Below, one piece after another: positions 5,124-8,635 of a DNA stretch of 8,635 bases. Position 1 is the stretch's first letter. The number at the start of each line of letters is the position of its first letter. A model generated the notes under the pieces. That model saw only the letters and a program-made list of their open reading frames with translations, was not told where the DNA came from and did not search any database. Made by a program: the position numbers and the translations under genes. The stretch is from an uncultured Eubacteriales bacterium (GTDB lineage Bacteria; Bacillota; Clostridia; Oscillospirales; Acutalibacteraceae), in assembly GCA_948815685.1 (NCBI GenBank), contig CAQJOC010000047.1, forward strand, positions 1 to 8,635, read 5' to 3'.

Positions 5124-5126
5124 ATT
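5112..5126 (+). promoter_or_regulatory. addB: RBS and non-canonical ATT start of addB
   Basis: GAGATGAT (5112-5119) differs by one base from GAGGTGAT, the Shine-Dalgarno of the carboxypeptidase gene, and sits four bases before ATT (5124-5126), the same spacing as in that gene (GAGGTGAT, four bases, TTG). An in-frame TAA at 5121-5123 excludes any start further upstream. The in-frame ATG at 5115 is inside the Shine-Dalgarno and reaches the TAA after one codon. The next in-frame canonical start, TTG at 5139, begins directly at the P-loop and loses the preceding beta strand. Confidence 0.6.
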
Positions 5127-8100
5127 TTACAGCTTATATTGGGACGTTCCGGAAGCGGCAAGACTATCTATGTGCGAAAAATTTTACAAAATCTTCTTAA
5201 AAAAGGTGAAAAAAAAATAATTTACCTTGTCCCGGAGCAAAGCTCTTTTGAGACGGAAAGAAGCCTTTTAAATCTTTTGGGAGAAAGAGATTTTAAATTT
5301 ATCAATGTCTTAACATTTGAAAGAATGGGTGACTTTATTTTTCGTGAGGCAGGCGGAATATTTTCCGGAAAAATTACAGACGGAGGAAGAAATATTTTTA
5401 TGAGCCTTGCGATAGAAAAGGCGTGTCCGGATTTAAAACTTTATAAAAAAGGCTCTGATAATATTGAAACTGTTCAAATGATGGTCAACACTTTAAAGGA
5501 ATTAAAATCTTGTGCGGTGTCTTATGAATATATGAATAAATTCTGCAAAACTTTGGAAGAAGGGACTTTGAAGCAGAAATTAAAAGAACTAATTGCAATT
5601 GTAAAAAATTATAGAAAAATAATAGAACAAAATTTTGATGAATCTCCCGATGACCTTATGTTACTTCTTGATGCAATAAAAGATACGAAAATTTTGGAAC
5701 AATATGTTTTGTTTATAGATGATTTTAATGATTTTAATATTTTACAAATGAAAATTTTAGAAGAAATGCTTGTTCAATCTAAAGATACGTTTTTTACTTT
5801 TTGTTGTAATTCTGATAAAAAATTTTTCTATGAAAAAAAAGAAGATAAAAAAGATAGTAATAAGGATAATACCAAAGAAGAAATTATAGCCGGAATTACT
5901 TCGCCTGTTAACAATCTTATGAAAAAAATTTTGAAATTAGCTATAAAAAATCATATAAATATATCTACTCCGGTTGTCTTGGAAGAGGCTAAAAGATTTA
6001 GAAATGAAGATTTAAGGTTATTAGAAAGAAATTTTTTTGCAAGTCCTAAGACAACCTATTCTTTTGAACCTGAACATATTTTTCTGTACAATGCTTCAGA
6101 TGTATATGACGAATGCGAATTTGTGGCAAGGACAATCCGAAAAATGGTCATAGAAAAAGGGTTTAGGTACAGAGATTTTGCTTTAGCAACAAGAAGTATA
6201 GGAGGTTATTCCGAAAAAATAGAAAATATTTTTAATAAATATGAAATACCCTATTTTATGGATAGTCCGCAAAAGACAGAAAATAAGGTACTGTTTTGTG
6301 CTGTATTTTCTGCATTTGAAGCAGCAATATCAAATTTCGAGTCAACAGATATTTTCCGATATTTAAAAACCGGATTAGCAGGACTTGCAGCAGATGAAAT
6401 TTCTTTGCTTGAAAATTATGTTTTCTTATGGGAAATAAACGGAAACAGGTGGAAATTTCCATTTGATATGAATCCTGAAGGATTTTCAACAAATAACAGT
6501 GAATCTAATAAAGAAAAGCTCGAAAAAATTGAAGAAATAAGAAAAAAAGTTATAGTTCCGCTTTTAAAGCTACAAGATAATATTTACAAAAAAACAGGAG
6601 ATGAAATTTCCTTAGCTTTTTATAATTTTCTTGAAGACATAGAAATGAGAAAAAATATAAGAGAATTCTGTGAAAAATTAATTGACGCAGGAGAATTAAT
6701 AAACGCCGAGGAACAAAGTCGGATTTGGGATATGCTTATGGTAGCACTGGACCAAACGGCCTCAGCATTAAAGGGTATAATAATTAAACCCAAAAGATAT
6801 ATGGAGCTTTTAAGACTTGCAGTACAATCAGAAGATATTTCATTTATTCCGGAAGGTTTGGATGAAGTGATGATTAGTTCTGTGGACAAACGAAAAATTT
6901 CGAAATGTCGGGTAGTCTTTGTTATAGGAGCAGTTGAGGGGGAATTTCCGTTAACTCCGGTTTCTTCCGGCGTTTTTAATAGCTCTGAAAAAAAAGAACT
7001 TACATCTTTGGGATTGGAAATTTATGATGATTTCGAAAAAGTATATGAAATGGAAAGATTTATTTCTTATTTAGCTGTGGTTTCGGCGTCTGACTATGTT
7101 TTTGTCAGTTGGCCGTCATCGGAATTAACAGGGGGTATAAAATTTCCTTCTGAAATTGTTAAGGAAATAAAAAGTATATTTCCTAAAATAAAAGTTCTTG
7201 ATAAATATTCTTTATCTCCGGAAGATTGGTTATGGTCAAAGAAAGCGGCATTTGATATTTTTGCGAAAGATTTGAGTAAAAAAAATATTTTATCATTTTC
7301 TTTGAGAGATTATTTTTTAAAAGAAGAAAATTATAAAAATAAAATTAATGCCATATCTTGTGCGTTACAGAAAAAAAATTTAACAATTTTGGATAAAACT
7401 CTTGCCTCAAAACTTTTTGGAAAAAATATAAAAATATCTGCATCTCAAGTGGAAAAATTTTATTCGTGCAGATTTGAGTACTTTTGTAAATATGGTCTTA
7501 AGGCCAAGGAAAGAAAAAGAGCAGGATTTAATTCTCTTGAATATGGCAATTTGGTTCATTTTCTTTTAGAAAAACTTGTAAAATCGTATTCAGAGAAACA
7601 AATTTCAAAACTATATGGTAGCGAAACGGAAAAAAAGATTGATAATCTTATGGAAGAATATATAAAATTTTATATTGGTGAACATACCAATAAACCTTTC
7701 AGGCTTAAATACCTTTTTTTGAGGTGCAAAAAGGCAGTAAAAATTCTCTTAAAAAGATTAATGGAAGAATTTGAACAAAGTTTATTCTATCCGGTGGATT
7801 TTGAACTTAAAATTTCTGAAGAAATGACAAAAGGGAAAAAAGGAGAAAGAGAAGAAAAGGGGGAAAAATGGAGAAATATTAAACCTTTGATTTTAGATAT
7901 CCCCGAAGGTGGAAAAGTAATTGTAGAGGGAAAAGTTGACCGTGTGGATATTATGAAAAATAATCAAAAAAGCTATATTAGGATTATTGATTATAAAACA
8001 GGCCAAAAAAAATTTCGGCTTTCGGATGTTCTTTTTGGTCTTAATATGCAAATGCTGTTATATATTTTGGCAATTGAAAAAAATGGTAAAGAAAGATACG

Positions 8101-8603
8101 GAGATATCATACCGGCGGGGATACTTTATATGCCGGCGATTCAGCCTTTAATTACAGCCGACAGCGATGGTTTTCAAGGCAATTTAAGCGAAAAGATACA
8201 AAAAGAATTTCAAAAAAAACTTAGAATGAATGGCCTAATTCTAAGTGATACCAAAGTAGTTCAAGGGATGGAAAAAGAATCCAAAGGGATATTTATACCT
8301 GTTTTAATAAAAAATGGTAAACTGAGTGAAGAAGAAAGTTTAGTTACATTGGAACAGCTTGAAATAATAGGAAAATATATTAAGGAAATGACAATTAAGA
8401 TGGCAAGAGAACTCCTTGAAGGAGAAGTAAGTCCAAATCCATTTCAGGAGGTACAGAAAAAGGCATGTGATTGGTGTCCTTATGGTTCGGTTTGTGGATT
8501 TGAAGATGAGCGTGAATTTGAAAATGAAAAATGTCAAAGAAAAATTTTAGAAAAGAAGAAAGCAGATGTCTTAAATGAAATGAATAAGGAAATAAATTTT
8601 TAA
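5124..8603 (+). CDS. addB: AddB, ATP-dependent helicase/deoxyribonuclease subunit B
   Basis: AddB pairs with AddA in the cytoplasmic helicase-nuclease that resects double-strand breaks and recognises Chi in Gram-positive bacteria. With the ATT start the protein has 1159 residues, close to Bacillus subtilis AddB (about 1166), so it is complete. It starts (M)LQLILG followed by the Walker A loop GRSGSGKT (7-14), then the P-loop-like and helicase-like domains with family blocks such as LVPEQSSFETE. The C-terminal RecB-family nuclease has the DYK motif (Asp956, Lys958). The Fe-S site that pins the nuclease domain is intact: Cys782, then Cys1115, Cys1118 and Cys1124 (C-x2-C-x5-C), the same spacing as in B. 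subtilis. Lys/Glu/Asp-rich loops near 230-250 and 905-920 look like lineage-specific insertions. A reading from TTG 5139 would lack the first strand; I therefore prefer ATT 5124. The partner addA is not in the window but would be expected immediately downstream. Confidence 0.93.
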   Translation: MLQLILGRSGSGKTIYVRKILQNLLKKGEKKIIYLVPEQSSFETERSLLNLLGERDFKFINVLTFERMGDFIFREAGGIFSGKITDGGRNIFMSLAIEKACPDLKLYKKGSDNIETVQMMVNTLKELKSCAVSYEYMNKFCKTLEEGTLKQKLKELIAIVKNYRKIIEQNFDESPDDLMLLLDAIKDTKILEQYVLFIDDFNDFNILQMKILEEMLVQSKDTFFTFCCNSDKKFFYEKKEDKKDSNKDNTKEEIIAGITSPVNNLMKKILKLAIKNHINISTPVVLEEAKRFRNEDLRLLERNFFASPKTTYSFEPEHIFLYNASDVYDECEFVARTIRKMVIEKGFRYRDFALATRSIGGYSEKIENIFNKYEIPYFMDSPQKTENKVLFCAVFSAFEAAISNFESTDIFRYLKTGLAGLAADEISLLENYVFLWEINGNRWKFPFDMNPEGFSTNNSESNKEKLEKIEEIRKKVIVPLLKLQDNIYKKTGDEISLAFYNFLEDIEMRKNIREFCEKLIDAGELINAEEQSRIWDMLMVALDQTASALKGIIIKPKRYMELLRLAVQSEDISFIPEGLDEVMISSVDKRKISKCRVVFVIGAVEGEFPLTPVSSGVFNSSEKKELTSLGLEIYDDFEKVYEMERFISYLAVVSASDYVFVSWPSSELTGGIKFPSEIVKEIKSIFPKIKVLDKYSLSPEDWLWSKKAAFDIFAKDLSKKNILSFSLRDYFLKEENYKNKINAISCALQKKNLTILDKTLASKLFGKNIKISASQVEKFYSCRFEYFCKYGLKAKERKRAGFNSLEYGNLVHFLLEKLVKSYSEKQISKLYGSETEKKIDNLMEEYIKFYIGEHTNKPFRLKYLFLRCKKAVKILLKRLMEEFEQSLFYPVDFELKISEEMTKGKKGEREEKGEKWRNIKPLILDIPEGGKVIVEGKVDRVDIMKNNQKSYIRIIDYKTGQKKFRLSDVLFGLNMQMLLYILAIEKNGKERYGDIIPAGILYMPAIQPLITADSDGFQGNLSEKIQKEFQKKLRMNGLILSDTKVVQGMEKESKGIFIPVLIKNGKLSEEESLVTLEQLEIIGKYIKEMTIKMARELLEGEVSPNPFQEVQKKACDWCPYGSVCGFEDEREFENEKCQRKILEKKKADVLNEMNKEINF

Positions 8604-8635
8604 ATAAAAAGTGAATAAATAAAAAGTGAATAAAT
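8602..8635. repeat. 15-bp tandem repeat at the right edge
   Basis: AAATAAAAAGTGAAT occurs at 8602-8616 and again, identically, at 8617-8631, with a third copy beginning AAAT at 8632. The first copy overlaps the addB stop codon. The array runs off the window, so its length is unknown. The unit contains no stem-loop, and reading GTG in each unit meets a stop within three codons, so it is not coding. Confidence 0.85.

Overview
The window is AT-rich DNA from a low-GC Gram-positive bacterium. The gene content fits Clostridia, probably a host- or gut-associated Oscillospirales-like lineage. The lineage is an inference from an AddB-type RexB/AddB subunit with a four-cysteine Fe-S site, a clostridial-style S11 D-Ala-D-Ala carboxypeptidase, and Nth with the LSAQCTD signature. 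TAA, TAG and TGA all act as stops, so the code is standard. I see no rRNA, tRNA, CRISPR array, transposase or phage gene.

Left part (1-2300), accessory: two complete genes, preceded by what looks like the last codons of a third, encode proteins I cannot place in a known family. Both complete proteins have one N-terminal hydrophobic segment, a charged coiled coil, a Gly-rich centre and a C-terminal coiled coil. They share short motifs in the same order (GGG-(L)-VG-x3-AL, then AGxF, then K-x-EL-x2-AQ, then A-x-[VL]-x-A-L near the end), so they look like highly diverged tandem paralogues. Their ribosome binding sites and part of their 5' leaders are also alike. The first contains a sharp GC-rich island (about 62% G+C by hand count over 841-1020, against about 23% over 541-600). 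The first gene ends in a clear intrinsic terminator. The second has a good sigma-A-like promoter embedded in an AT-only direct and inverted repeat.

Middle (2311-3737): a 61-codon unrecognised gene on the minus strand converges on the second paralogue and is divergent from a secreted D,D-carboxypeptidase (S11 family). The carboxypeptidase most likely starts at a TTG rather than at the upstream GTG, which lies inside its Shine-Dalgarno sequence.

Right part (4024-8603), housekeeping: endonuclease III (nth) and the complete AddB subunit of the AddAB helicase-nuclease, separated by about 440 bp with no convincing gene. Both act in DNA repair: Nth in base excision repair, AddAB in double-strand-break processing. 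Their spacing argues for separate transcription. The most notable point here is the addB start. No ATG, GTG or TTG is compatible with the conserved N-terminus, and an ATT codon at 5124, at a normal distance from a Shine-Dalgarno-like sequence, restores the family's usual beginning. The window ends just after addB in a 15-bp tandem repeat; addA, the usual neighbour, would be expected beyond the edge but is not seen.
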